From: Legionella fallonii LLAP-10
GTDB lineage: Bacteria > Pseudomonadota > Gammaproteobacteria > Legionellales > Legionellaceae
Reading direction: 5' to 3'
Assembly (NCBI RefSeq): GCF_000953135.1
Contig: NZ_LN614827.1
Span: forward strand, 1,889,001 to 1,953,000
Length of the DNA: 64,000 nt
The notes below the pieces were generated by a model. It had not been told where the DNA came from. It made no database searches and saw nothing but the letters and a program-made list of their open reading frames with translations. A program made the position numbers and the translations under genes. Below, one piece after another: positions 45,449-54,529 of this stretch (the first letter of the stretch is position 1; each line of letters opens with the position of its first letter).

Positions 45449-47506
45449 CTAGCAAGATACCTCCTCAGGTTCTCTTACCAGGCGGTTATAAGCTTCTATA
45501 ATGATTTGAGTTATCGCACCGACTTTGAAAAAATGCGTACCGATCTGTGACACAGGTGCTACCTCAACGGCGCTTCCTGTAATAAATACCTCATCAGCAT
45601 TATTGACTTCATTAGGCTGAATATGGCGTTCAATTACAGGGATATGATGCTCTCGAGCCAATGCAATAATGGTTTGCCGAGTAATTCCCTTTAAGAAACA
45701 ATCGGCTATGGGAGTATGAATCACTCCATCTTTCACCATGAAAAAATTAGCCCCCGTGCATTCAGCGATATAACCACGATAGTCCAACATTAATGCATCA
45801 TGAAAGCCTGATTGTTCTGCTTTATTCTTGCTTAATGAACCTATCATATATAATCCAGCGGCTTTAGCACTGACTGGCGCTGTTGCAGGAGAAGGACGTA
45901 TCCAATCGGCCCACATCAGCTTTAATCCTTTTTTCATAATCTGATCATCAGAGAAATAAGACCTCCATTGCCAAGCCACTATAGCGACATGTACTTTACA
46001 GGAGTGGGAAGCAACACTCATCGTTTCTTCACCACACCAAGCAATAGGTCTAATGTAGGCATCTTGTAAATTATTTCTAAAAACTAACTCTGCGGTAATC
46101 GCGTTCAATTCATCTACTGAATAAGGAATGGTAAATCCCAATTGTTGTGCTGAATGGTGCAAACGTTGATTATGTTCATCCAATTTGAACACCTTTCCTT
46201 GATAGGCTCGCTCCCCTTCAAAGACAGCACTGGCATAGTGTAATGCATGAGTTAATACCGGAACTTGTGCTTTGCTCCAGGAAATAAATTGTCCATCCAT
46301 CCAAATGACGCTATTTTCTTTAATACTATTTATTTGAATGGGAGATGTTTTTCCTTGAACCAGAGCAATGATATCTTTATCCGTTATCTCTTTTTGGATA
46401 TCTCCTAATTGTTTGAAATTAGTAAATAATTCATCAAATGACTCTTCTGTAATATCAATCTTTAATGAGATTAATTTATTGCGAAATGCGGCACGACCCG
46501 AATGTTTTCCCATGCTTAATTTGGTGGAATGAAAACCAACGGATTCAGGAGTAATAATTTCATAAGTATCGCGACATTTCAGCATTCCATCTTGATGAAT
46601 ACCTGACTCATGAGCAAATGCGTTAGCTCCGACTATAGCTTTATTTTTTTGCACTATAAAGCCACTTGCAATTGAGACCTTACTAGAAATTTCAGCGATA
46701 TATTGGGGATTTACATTGACGGTATAAGGAAATTGTTCAGGCCTAGTCTTAATAGCCATTACAATTTCTTCCAATGCTGCATTACCTGCACGTTCCCCTA
46801 TGCCATTGATAGTACACTCGACTTGTCTTGCCCCAGCATTAATGGCTGACAAAGAGTTGGCTACGGCCAATCCCAAGTCATTATGGCAATGCACCGAAAT
46901 AATAGCTTTATCTATATTAGGCACTTTTTGTTTCACAGCTTTTATCAAAAAAGCATATTCATAGGGAGTGGTGTAACCTACGGTATCAGGAATATTAATG
47001 GTTGTTGCACCAGCATTAATTGCTATTTCTATGGCACGCGCCAAAAAATCTAAAGGAGTGCGTGTAGCATCCATAGCTGACCATTCGATGTCATCACAAT
47101 AATTGCGCGCCAAGGCCACTGATGCTCGTATTGCTTGTAAAGCGTCTTCTTGTGTCATGCGAAATTGGTGCTTCAAATGCATATCAGAAGTTGAAATAAA
47201 GGTATGAATTCTAGGTCTAGCTGCCAAGTTAATTGCTGCCCCGGCTGCCTCAATATCAACTGGTTTAGCTCTTGCCAAACTACTGACGACTGCATTTTTT
47301 ACCTCTTTACTAATGGATTTAATGCACTGAAAATCACCTTGAGATGCTGCGGCAAAACCTGCCTCTATAACATCAATCCCCATATAATCAAGGGATTGGG
47401 CGATCTCTATTTTTTCGTTAATCATCATGGTCGCACCAGGAGCTTGTTCTCCATCTCTCAAGGTAGTGTCCAAAATAATAATTTGATCTGTCGTATTTTG
47501 TTTCAT
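45449..47506 (-). CDS. Fused 2-isopropylmalate synthase / branched-chain aminotransferase
   Basis: 685 residues from ATG 47506 (AGGTG upstream). Residues about 1-385 are the LeuA catalytic barrel and linker: [13 protein letters not shown], metal-binding [47 protein letters not shown]. The C-terminal allosteric domain that binds leucine in normal LeuA (about 520 residues) is missing. Instead, from about residue 398 there is a full class IV aminotransferase of the IlvE type: [41 protein letters not shown] with the PLP lysine, [23 protein letters not shown]. Thus the first and last steps of leucine synthesis sit on one chain. No frameshift is needed; the frame is continuous. LeuA part lacks the usual feedback site, so control may rest on the leader. 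Confidence 0.93.
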   Translation of the reverse strand: MKQNTTDQIIILDTTLRDGEQAPGATMMINEKIEIAQSLDYMGIDVIEAGFAAASQGDFQCIKSISKEVKNAVVSSLARAKPVDIEAAGAAINLAARPRIHTFISTSDMHLKHQFRMTQEDALQAIRASVALARNYCDDIEWSAMDATRTPLDFLARAIEIAINAGATTINIPDTVGYTTPYEYAFLIKAVKQKVPNIDKAIISVHCHNDLGLAVANSLSAINAGARQVECTINGIGERAGNAALEEIVMAIKTRPEQFPYTVNVNPQYIAEISSKVSIASGFIVQKNKAIVGANAFAHESGIHQDGMLKCRDTYEIITPESVGFHSTKLSMGKHSGRAAFRNKLISLKIDITEESFDELFTNFKQLGDIQKEITDKDIIALVQGKTSPIQINSIKENSVIWMDGQFISWSKAQVPVLTHALHYASAVFEGERAYQGKVFKLDEHNQRLHHSAQQLGFTIPYSVDELNAITAELVFRNNLQDAYIRPIAWCGEETMSVASHSCKVHVAIVAWQWRSYFSDDQIMKKGLKLMWADWIRPSPATAPVSAKAAGLYMIGSLSKNKAEQSGFHDALMLDYRGYIAECTGANFFMVKDGVIHTPIADCFLKGITRQTIIALAREHHIPVIERHIQPNEVNNADEVFITGSAVEVAPVSQIGTHFFKVGAITQIIIEAYNRLVREPEEVSC

Positions 47507-47567
47507 TTCATTCACCTATTTTTTGCTCGACCTCTTGCATTACTAGCAGGAGATCTCATGTAAAAAA

Positions 47568-47592
47568 AAGGGCGCCTGATTTGGGCGCCCTT
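47568..47592 (-). terminator. leu operon attenuator terminator
   Basis: On the minus strand AAGGGCGCC and GGCGCCCTT form a 9-bp GC-rich stem with a 7-base loop followed by TTTTTTTT, a textbook intrinsic terminator. It lies between the Leu-rich leader peptide and leuA-ilvE. Confidence 0.9.
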
Positions 47593-47613
47593 AGTAGACC
47601 AGTGTGTTCCTAG

Positions 47614-47790
47614 TCATCCCCTAAGTAGCCCCAAATTAAGGCAAAGAAGAAGTAAACTAAGAAGAACTAGTTGCACAGTTGATAAAGAAAGTGAATGTCT
47701 AGCGGCATTAAAAAAGTTAGAATAACTCTTATTTGCCACGGGTGAAAAATTACTATTCTGAATATTTTTGAAATGGATTTTATTGTTCAT
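47614..47790 (-). CDS. leuL: leu operon leader peptide
   Basis: 58 residues from ATG 47790 (60 from GTG 47796, which has GGAG closer). Its end is extraordinarily leucine-rich: 11 of 16 residues in LVLLSLLLLCLNLGLL, mostly CTT and CTA codons, then RG and stop, 22 bases before the terminator. Ribosome stalling at Leu codons when charged tRNA-Leu is scarce would prevent terminator formation. Most leader peptides are shorter (about 28 residues in E. coli); the N-terminal half (NNKIHFKNIQNSN) looks unconstrained, so the true start may be internal. Function inferred from codon run and position. Confidence 0.8.
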   Translation of the reverse strand: MNNKIHFKNIQNSNFSPVANKSYSNFFNAARHSLSLSTVQLVLLSLLLLCLNLGLLRG

Positions 47791-47937
47791 ATTCACTATT
47801 ACTCCATCATAATCTTAATTAAGAAAACGGATGTGCTCAGCCCCCTATCAGCGGGCGCCTGTGTTTTGTTCATATTAAACAAAACGCTCCTAACCAGTGG
47901 TCACATACTGATGCATCGAGTTTGACCATTTTCGAAT

Positions 47938-48001
47938 TGCCGACGAAAGTCGGCATCCATCAATCGTTAACATTAAATGGATACCGGCTTTCGCCGGTAA
48001 T
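47938..48001. repeat. GCCGG palindromic repeat
   Basis: GCCGACGAAAGTCGGCATCC and GGATACCGGCTTTCGCCGG are imperfect inverse arms with ATCCAT/ATGGAT next to a short loop. One arm recurs at 2743-2771. Confidence 0.7.
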
Positions 48002-48380
48002 TCGCCTAATATGTGATTAAATTCCACTAATTGGGTAAAAAACAGCATATAGCTGAAGCTATTACAAAAAAACAAATGTGTTTTGTATTTTTTAAAGACC
48101 TAACTTAGCGTTACAAAACGATATGGCCGCTAAGCCAGGCGACTAAGACTAAGTAATAGATTAAGAGTATTGAATAATTGAAATAAGGGAGATAAAACAT
48201 AGTTACATCGTCGAAAAGCAGCACTTACAGAATAAGTCTGTAAGGAAAAAACGCTTTGTTGACGGATAGACAGCATAATGGCACCTATGTTTATTCTTTC
48301 AAGCTAACAGATTAGGATAGTGCTGTCAATAGCGTTTTAATTTTAAAGGAAATGCAATATGTCCGAGAGGCGGTAGTAAC

Positions 48381-48407
48381 ATAGGTTGAGCCGTGGCCCA
48401 ACCTATT
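48381..48407 (-). terminator. AGGTTGAG/CCCAACCT hairpin after fadE
   Basis: ATAGGTTGAG and CCCAACCTAT form a stem, 13 bases after the fadE stop; member of the AGGTTGGG family. The T-tract is weak. Confidence 0.5.
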
Positions 48408-48420
48408 CAGCCCTATTTAA

Positions 48421-50904
48421 TTAAACAATCTCTGTTTCTACATCATCTTTAGCAGGCTTTTTAGCTTTAACTTTATGATCACCAACCATAGAAGGACGAC
48501 GTAATTCCTCATCAGCGAAATCGTCTACCTTAATGATTGCTTGTCTTGCTAGTTCAGCGTCTTCTAATTGTTTCGCTTCCGCCTCAGTTAAAAGACCACA
48601 ATGCAATGCTTCAGTAATTTGATCAAGAAAAGTAAGCGATTTTAATACATGATCTTTTACCGCTTTCATTACTTTTTTCTCTAACTCTTCCACTGCGCAA
48701 ATTTTGTGAAATGCTTCTTCTAATCGACCTAAAGGACAATTATCAAGAGCTTCCTTATACACCAATCGAGTTAAACGGGTTCGAGCGTCATTAGGCTCAA
48801 TTAGAATTCTTGCTAATTTATGACCTAGCTTATCGTTTGGTTTATTTCTTCTATTACCAAAAGGTTTTAGAATGAGGCGTAATGCGATTCGTGCCCAGCG
48901 TGCAGGAAAATTAATAATAACACCCTGCATGGCAGTTTCACATTCATGCAACAACTGTTGGCAACTCCATTGAACTAGAGGTAAGTCTTCTTTTGGTTCA
49001 CCGTCTTCATAAAATCGTTTCAGTACGGCTGAAGTCAAATACAAGCAACTTAACATATCACCTAAGCGAGCTGATAATTTCTCTCGACGCTTTAGCTCAC
49101 CACCGAGTATAGCCATAGAAAAATCAGCCAGAAAAGCTAGGTTAGTACTGTATTTATGAACTAGCTGGTAGTATCGCTTAACACTACTTACAGGCGCTTT
49201 AGTCATCAATGCATCAGTCCATGCAAAGATCAAAGATTTAGTGAAGTTTGCGATAATAAAACCTGCATGACCAAAGAATACTGTATCAAATTCATTTAGA
49301 TCATTGTTGCGTACACTTTCTAACTCTTTGAATACATAAGGATGACAACGTATGGCGCCCTGACCAAAAATAATTAGATTACGTGTCAGGATGTTAGCAC
49401 CCTCTACAGTAATACCAATCGGCGCACCTTGATACCCCCTACCAATGTAATTATTAGGGCCAAGACAAATCCCTTTACCACCATGAATATCCATGCCATC
49501 GCATCCAATCTGACGAGCGCGTTCAGTGGTATGATATTTTAATATTGCACCAGCAACTGAAGGTTTAGCGCCATGATCTATCGCTGCTGCGGCCATGGTT
49601 AAAGCCGCATCAATAATGTATGTATTTGCCGCAATTCGCGCTAAAGGCTCTTCTATTCCTTCAAATTTACCTATAGATTGATTAAATTGCTTGCGAATAC
49701 GAGCATAAGCGCCTGATGCTAGCGCCACCGCTTGAGCACCACCATTAGCGCTTGAAGGTAAAGAAATAGCTCTACCTGCACTGAGGCACTCCATTAACAT
49801 ACGCCAGCCATGTCCGGCCTTCTCTACGCCACCAATCAAATAATCCATAGGGATGAATACATCTTTACCCTGAGTTGGACCATTTAAAAAGCCACTATTT
49901 AAAGGGAAATGTCGACGTCCTTTGACCACCCCAGGGGTTGTCGCAGGAATAAGCGCACAGGTAATACCAATATCCTCGCCCTTACCTAATAAATTGTCAG
50001 GGTCAAACATTCTAAAAGCAAGACCAATTACTGTAGCTACAGGGCATAAGGTAATATAACGTTTATTCCAATTTAAGCGTATGCCAAGCACCTGTTGTCC
50101 ATTAAATTCTTGTTTACATACGATCCCCTCATCTGGAATTGAAGCAGCATCAGATCCCGCATTAGGCCCTGTTAAAGCAAAGCATGGAATTTCGCGACCA
50201 TCGGCCAAACGAGGTAAATAATAATTTTTTTGTTCTTCAGTACCGTATTTTAACAATAACTCCCCTGGGCCTAGAGAATTAGGTACTGATATAGTCGTTG
50301 CGGCAGTAATACAGCGGCCATAAATTCTGACTAAAATAGACATCTGTGCTGTAGCAGAAAACTCCAGACCACCATAACGTTTAGGAATAATCATACCTAA
50401 AAAACGGTTATCTTTAATAAACTGCCACACTTCTGGCGGTAAATCCGTTCGGTTATGAGTAATATCCCAATCATCAAGCATGGTACAAAGTTGATTGACG
50501 GGCCCCTCTATAAATGCTGTTTCCTCTGGTGTTAAATGAACTACTGGTGCGCTTCTAAGCAACGAAAAATTGGGAGCGCCGCTAAATAAATCCCCCTCCC
50601 AACTAACAGTACCAGCTTCCAATGCTTCACGCTCCGTTGACGACATTGCAGGCATCGCTTTGCTGACTGTTTTGAATAGATATTGGGATAGCAATTTTCT
50701 TCTAAGTGGTTTTATAGCACTCAAAATCAAAATAAATTCTACAGACCATATCAGTAGTTCCGTAAAAAATCCCGGGGTACCGTATCTCATGACTAAGGCA
50801 GTAAAAAGCGAAAAACTAATTGCCCATACTGAAATAGAGGCTTGTCTGGTTAACAAAATCCCTGCGGCCAATACTGTCGCAAGTATTAAAATAGCGTGTA
50901 ACAC
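48421..50904 (-). CDS. fadE: Acyl-CoA dehydrogenase FadE
   Basis: 827 residues, near the 814 of E. coli FadE. FAD enzyme for the first step of fatty-acid beta-oxidation. Two N-terminal hydrophobic helices (LHAILILATVLAAGILL; ELLIWSVEFILILSAI) anchor it to the membrane; the acyl-CoA dehydrogenase core has ALTGPNAGSDAASIPD, ECLSAGRAISLPSSANGG and DIHGGKGICLGPNNYIGR; a C-terminal DUF1974-like region follows. Starts at GTG 50904 with AAGGAG. 53 bases after the alpha/beta hydrolase. Confidence 0.95.
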   Translation of the reverse strand: MLHAILILATVLAAGILLTRQASISVWAISFSLFTALVMRYGTPGFFTELLIWSVEFILILSAIKPLRRKLLSQYLFKTVSKAMPAMSSTEREALEAGTVSWEGDLFSGAPNFSLLRSAPVVHLTPEETAFIEGPVNQLCTMLDDWDITHNRTDLPPEVWQFIKDNRFLGMIIPKRYGGLEFSATAQMSILVRIYGRCITAATTISVPNSLGPGELLLKYGTEEQKNYYLPRLADGREIPCFALTGPNAGSDAASIPDEGIVCKQEFNGQQVLGIRLNWNKRYITLCPVATVIGLAFRMFDPDNLLGKGEDIGITCALIPATTPGVVKGRRHFPLNSGFLNGPTQGKDVFIPMDYLIGGVEKAGHGWRMLMECLSAGRAISLPSSANGGAQAVALASGAYARIRKQFNQSIGKFEGIEEPLARIAANTYIIDAALTMAAAAIDHGAKPSVAGAILKYHTTERARQIGCDGMDIHGGKGICLGPNNYIGRGYQGAPIGITVEGANILTRNLIIFGQGAIRCHPYVFKELESVRNNDLNEFDTVFFGHAGFIIANFTKSLIFAWTDALMTKAPVSSVKRYYQLVHKYSTNLAFLADFSMAILGGELKRREKLSARLGDMLSCLYLTSAVLKRFYEDGEPKEDLPLVQWSCQQLLHECETAMQGVIINFPARWARIALRLILKPFGNRRNKPNDKLGHKLARILIEPNDARTRLTRLVYKEALDNCPLGRLEEAFHKICAVEELEKKVMKAVKDHVLKSLTFLDQITEALHCGLLTEAEAKQLEDAELARQAIIKVDDFADEELRRPSMVGDHKVKAKKPAKDDVETEIV

Positions 50905-50957
50905 TCTGCTTTCTCCTTATTTTTACTAGCCTAAATTAAAATCCAATATTTATTTTA

Positions 50958-51740
50958 TTATAGTGTATCTACGACTGCTATTATCTGTTTTGCAACAGTT
51001 TCCGGGTACTCCATTGGAAATAAATGCGTTCCCTTAGTTTTAAAACATTTTATATTAAAATGGTTTTTCATATAACGCACATCCATCCTGTCCACTACAG
51101 TACTTTTATCACCATATATCAATGCAGCAGGTATTGCCAATTTCCCTTGATATTGGGGGATAACATGAGGAATGGTACGATAGATTTGGTATTCAATATG
51201 TCTATCAAAGCGCAAATAAAAACCATCCTCTTTATACTCTAAACCATACTTAATGTAATCATTCAAACATCCATCAGTGAATGTCTTAAATAAATCTCTA
51301 GTTCTTAAATAACTAATCAATTGCTCGCGGTTCTGCCAATACTCTCGTCTTTCTTTAGTTCTATGGGCTGGAGTAACCCTATCTATAATTCCAAGAGATT
51401 TGGCCAATTTCACCATATTGGATTTAAAAGGTCCAATCAGTGGTGAATCGAGCATAATTACTTTTTTAAATAGCGTAGGTTCTTCTATTGCAGCCAATAA
51501 GCTTAAAACACCACCTAAAGAATGTCCAACAGCAATAACCGGTTGATGTGCTTGTTTTTTAACACTATCAATAACTTCTCTAATCAGATTATGCCAATTT
51601 TCACCTACAGGATATTTAGGATCGTGACCGATCCTATCTATATAACAATAATCAAATTGTTTCTCTAAATAATTAAACATCTGCTTATAACACAAAGCAG
51701 GGAATCCATTGCCATGAGCAAAATGGATTAGCTCTCTCAT
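50958..51740 (-). CDS. Alpha/beta hydrolase
   Basis: 260 residues, alpha/beta-hydrolase fold: oxyanion-hole FAHGNGFP at the N-terminus, nucleophile elbow VGHSLGG (Ser near 93), Asp in LIYGDKSTVVDR, and His in TKGTHLFPMEYPE. Lipase, esterase or thioesterase; the substrate is unknown. Start overlaps the stop of the DUF1189-like gene (ATGA). Located between a Ugp-type importer and fadE, a role in handling imported glycerophosphodiesters or lipids is a reasonable guess. Confidence 0.8.
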   Translation of the reverse strand: MRELIHFAHGNGFPALCYKQMFNYLEKQFDYCYIDRIGHDPKYPVGENWHNLIREVIDSVKKQAHQPVIAVGHSLGGVLSLLAAIEEPTLFKKVIMLDSPLIGPFKSNMVKLAKSLGIIDRVTPAHRTKERREYWQNREQLISYLRTRDLFKTFTDGCLNDYIKYGLEYKEDGFYLRFDRHIEYQIYRTIPHVIPQYQGKLAIPAALIYGDKSTVVDRMDVRYMKNHFNIKCFKTKGTHLFPMEYPETVAKQIIAVVDTL

Positions 51741-52615
51741 TGTCGCACCATTCGTTTGCTTTCAGCTTTAAGGGATGAAACACCCAAACTAAAGTAGATA
51801 GCGATAATGATTACAAGAATAAAGCCAAAGCCAGGGAATATGGCATCTGCTGTAAGTATTAGAATTAAGGCCAATAACATAGGAGTGGTGGCCACCATAA
51901 ATAATCTGCAGGATTGCTTAAACGAAACTTGAAAAGAAAAAAAGATACGTGAAAAAACTTGTCCTAAAAAGGCCAGAACTAAAAACATCACTATAAATAT
52001 GGAATAAAACATAGCCACTATTACAGGATAAATTAGCGCTAACGAGGCATATTTCAAACCATATATACTGTTTTCTTCGACTATCTTTTTGCCATTAAAA
52101 GCAAAGTTCGATCCTTTATCAAAAGTTTGAGACAACGGTACTCCAGAATTTATATCCGGCGTAGCCGAGGCAAATAACTCAGGAGTTGGAATTCTAAAGT
52201 AAACCGTGTTTTTAGTGATAAGAATATTCATATAAGGATATTCTGGGCTAAATTTAGCTACTTTTCCTGTATTATCAACCGCTAAAACCACTTGGTTTTT
52301 TTTATTTTTTACAAAATAAGGCATCGGCCTATCAAATGATATTTCCCCATTTTGTACATAAATAGTGGGCAATAATAGCAATGGCTCAATAATTTGCTCA
52401 TTAAACGATTGATTTAAATTAATAGCCACCCTTATAGAAAATGGAATTGAAAAAATAGCCACACATAAGAGCAAATAAAGCAACCCTATGCCTCGCCAAC
52501 GCTTGCCTACGTCTACATACAAGCGTGTTGAGTAAAAAGACATATACAGTGCCTTCCAATAACTATAGACAGGCGCATCAATCGGTTTTAACTTACTTTT
52601 TGTTTTATTACTCAC
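51737..52615 (-). CDS. DUF1189-like membrane protein
   Basis: 292 residues from GTG 52615 (GGAGA 6 bases before). One hydrophobic helix near 45-65 (GIGLLYLLLCVAIFSIPFSIRV), a soluble periplasmic domain of about 110 residues (VQNGEISFDRPMPYFV, YPYMNILITKNTVYFRIPTPELF), then three C-terminal helices (LALIYPVIVAMFYSIFIVMFLVLAFLG; MLLALILILTADAIF; FGFILVIIIAIYFSLG). This layout is that of DUF1189 proteins. Function unknown. Overlaps ugpC by 8 bases and the hydrolase by 4. Confidence 0.7.
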   Translation of the reverse strand: MSNKTKSKLKPIDAPVYSYWKALYMSFYSTRLYVDVGKRWRGIGLLYLLLCVAIFSIPFSIRVAINLNQSFNEQIIEPLLLLPTIYVQNGEISFDRPMPYFVKNKKNQVVLAVDNTGKVAKFSPEYPYMNILITKNTVYFRIPTPELFASATPDINSGVPLSQTFDKGSNFAFNGKKIVEENSIYGLKYASLALIYPVIVAMFYSIFIVMFLVLAFLGQVFSRIFFSFQVSFKQSCRLFMVATTPMLLALILILTADAIFPGFGFILVIIIAIYFSLGVSSLKAESKRMVRQ

Positions 52616-53699
52616 TCCATTCTCCAATACGTTTCCCTGTTGTGGGATGAAATACATGTAATTTTAATTTAGGCAGTACAACATGTATTGTCTCATTTGC
52701 AAAAGAATGATCTGCTGAAATACGTAAACTAAGAGGTATATCACTCTTAATGCATTTAGCCTGAATCAGTTTATCAGCCCCCATATCATCAACAAACTCA
52801 ACATGAAGCGCAATACTTTGAGTTTGTTTTGATGGACACAATTGAATATGCTCTGGTCTAATAGCCAAAATTAAATGAGCATTATCCTCTACAGTTTCAG
52901 TCCAATATGGAGCAACATATTCAATGCCTAAATTAGAGTGAACGCTATTCGTCCTCTTATCAAATGTAGCTGAAATAAAATTAATTGGATAATGTCCAGT
53001 GAATCCCGCAACAAAGAGTGTTTCTGGATTTTGATATAAATCCTGAGGCGTCCCAATTTGCTCTACAACGCCTTGATTCAATACTAAAACACGCTCAGCC
53101 ATGGTCATGGCCTCTGTTTGATCATGTGTTACATAGACGCTGGTTGTATTCAATTGCTGATGTAATCTTTTAATTTCATGACGCATTTCTGTTCGTAATT
53201 TCGCATCCAAATTAGACAAAGGCTCATCAAATAAAAAAACTGACGGTGAGCGCACTATTGCCCTACCCATAGCTACTCTTTGTTTCTGTCCCCCTGAAAG
53301 TGCTTGCGGTTTTCTGTCTAAATAAGGAGTTAATTGCAATAATTTAGCGGCATTAGTTACTCTCTGATGAATATCCTTTTTATTAAAACGTCTCATTTTC
53401 AATGCATAAGCCATATTATCAAAGACGGTCATATGAGGATAAAGAGCATAGCTCTGAAAGACCATGGCCATATCTCTCTTTGCTGCGGGCACTTTGTTAA
53501 CCGACTGATTATTAATCTGAATTGTTCCTGAGCTTATTTCATCTAACCCCGCAATAAGACGTAGCAAACTAGATTTACCGCAACCGGAGGGGCCAACAAC
53601 GACCATGAACTCACCCTTTTTAATACTGACATTGACTTTGTTCAGAACGGTAGTCGAACCAATATGTTTTGAAACGTCTATTAAATCAACAGTCGCCAT
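52608..53699 (-). CDS. ugpC: ABC transporter ATP-binding subunit, UgpC/MalK type
   Basis: 363 residues. Walker A GPSGCGKSSLL, Q-loop FQSYALYPHM, signature LSGGQKQRVAMGRAIV, Walker B VFLFDEPLSNLDAK, H-loop YVTHDQTEAMT, and the C-terminal regulatory OB/TOBE region (IRPEHIQLCPS) typical of the MalK/UgpC subfamily. Powers import of glycerol-3-phosphate or glycerophosphodiesters. Fourth-bases spacing from ugpE indicates one operon. Confidence 0.9.
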   Translation of the reverse strand: MATVDLIDVSKHIGSTTVLNKVNVSIKKGEFMVVVGPSGCGKSSLLRLIAGLDEISSGTIQINNQSVNKVPAAKRDMAMVFQSYALYPHMTVFDNMAYALKMRRFNKKDIHQRVTNAAKLLQLTPYLDRKPQALSGGQKQRVAMGRAIVRSPSVFLFDEPLSNLDAKLRTEMRHEIKRLHQQLNTTSVYVTHDQTEAMTMAERVLVLNQGVVEQIGTPQDLYQNPETLFVAGFTGHYPINFISATFDKRTNSVHSNLGIEYVAPYWTETVEDNAHLILAIRPEHIQLCPSKQTQSIALHVEFVDDMGADKLIQAKCIKSDIPLSLRISADHSFANETIHVVLPKLKLHVFHPTTGKRIGEWSE

Positions 53700-53701
53700 G
53701 T

Positions 53702-54529
53702 TTATTTTAACCCTTTCTCAAACCATCGTTGCATCAGCATCACCACCATGCATGGAGGGATTAATGCGATTAATGCAACAGTCATAATATAATGCCACTC
53801 AGGAACTTGATCTGCTACGCCAGCTAAATAACGAATCCCCATGACCACAGTTGCCATTTTAGTTTCCGTAGTAATCACTAAAGGCCATAAGTACTGATTC
53901 CACCCATAAACAAACAGAATAACAAATAAAGCAGAAATCTGAGTTTTAGATAAAGGTAACACTATATCGAAAAAAAAGCGGATTGGCCCTGCACCATCTA
54001 ATTTTGCTGCATCAACTAATTCTGTAGGAATAGTCTTAAAAAATTGACGAAATAAAAAAGTCCCAGTGGCTGAAGCTAATAAGGGTAAGGTTAATCCGGA
54101 AAATGAATTCAATAAGCCGAATGAAGCGACGACTTGAAAGGTAGGAACGATTCTTACTTCAACAGGCAACATCATAGTAGCAAATATTAATGCAAAACAT
54201 GTTTTTTTAAAGGGAAAATCAAAATAGACAATAGCAAAAGCAGAGCCTAAAGCAAGAATAATTTTACCTAAAGCAATAGCAACAGCCATCACAAAACTAT
54301 TTAATAACATAGAAGTAAGTGGCTCTCCACCAGTAACCGATAATCCTTTGGTTAACACGGTGTGTATATTTTTAAAAAATGAAGGTCCAGGGAACAAAGG
54401 AAGTTGCGATTGCATCATGGCTGCACCTTCATTACTTGCGGCCACGACAGCTAGATATAGGGGCAATATCATGAATAAAATAAATAACACTAAAAAAATA
54501 TGAGATATCAAACGATTTAATAGTTTCAT
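53702..54529 (-). CDS. ugpE: Sugar/glycerol-3-phosphate ABC permease, UgpE type
   Basis: 275 residues, six membrane segments, with the EAA loop FFKTIPTELVDAAKLDGAGPIRFFFDIVLPL that contacts the ATPase, and a WNQYLWPLV motif like that of UgpE. Overlaps ugpA by 4 bases. Confidence 0.9.
   Translation of the reverse strand: MKLLNRLISHIFLVLFILFMILPLYLAVVAASNEGAAMMQSQLPLFPGPSFFKNIHTVLTKGLSVTGGEPLTSMLLNSFVMAVAIALGKIILALGSAFAIVYFDFPFKKTCFALIFATMMLPVEVRIVPTFQVVASFGLLNSFSGLTLPLLASATGTFLFRQFFKTIPTELVDAAKLDGAGPIRFFFDIVLPLSKTQISALFVILFVYGWNQYLWPLVITTETKMATVVMGIRYLAGVADQVPEWHYIMTVALIALIPPCMVVMLMQRWFEKGLK

Larger units (their letters stand above)
47797..48420. other. Intergenic: leu promoter region and palindromic repeats
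   Basis: Contains a likely -10 TATGAT (minus strand, near 47813), the hairpin GTTTTGTT/AAACAAAAC near 47862-47885, the GCCGG palindrome at 47938-48001 and the AGGTTGAG palindrome at 48381-48407. From 48060 to 48370 I see nothing recognisable. Confidence 0.4.

Noticed and set aside
47890-48075. 61-codon minus-strand frame
   Set aside because: It crosses the GCCGG palindrome and has no ribosome site.
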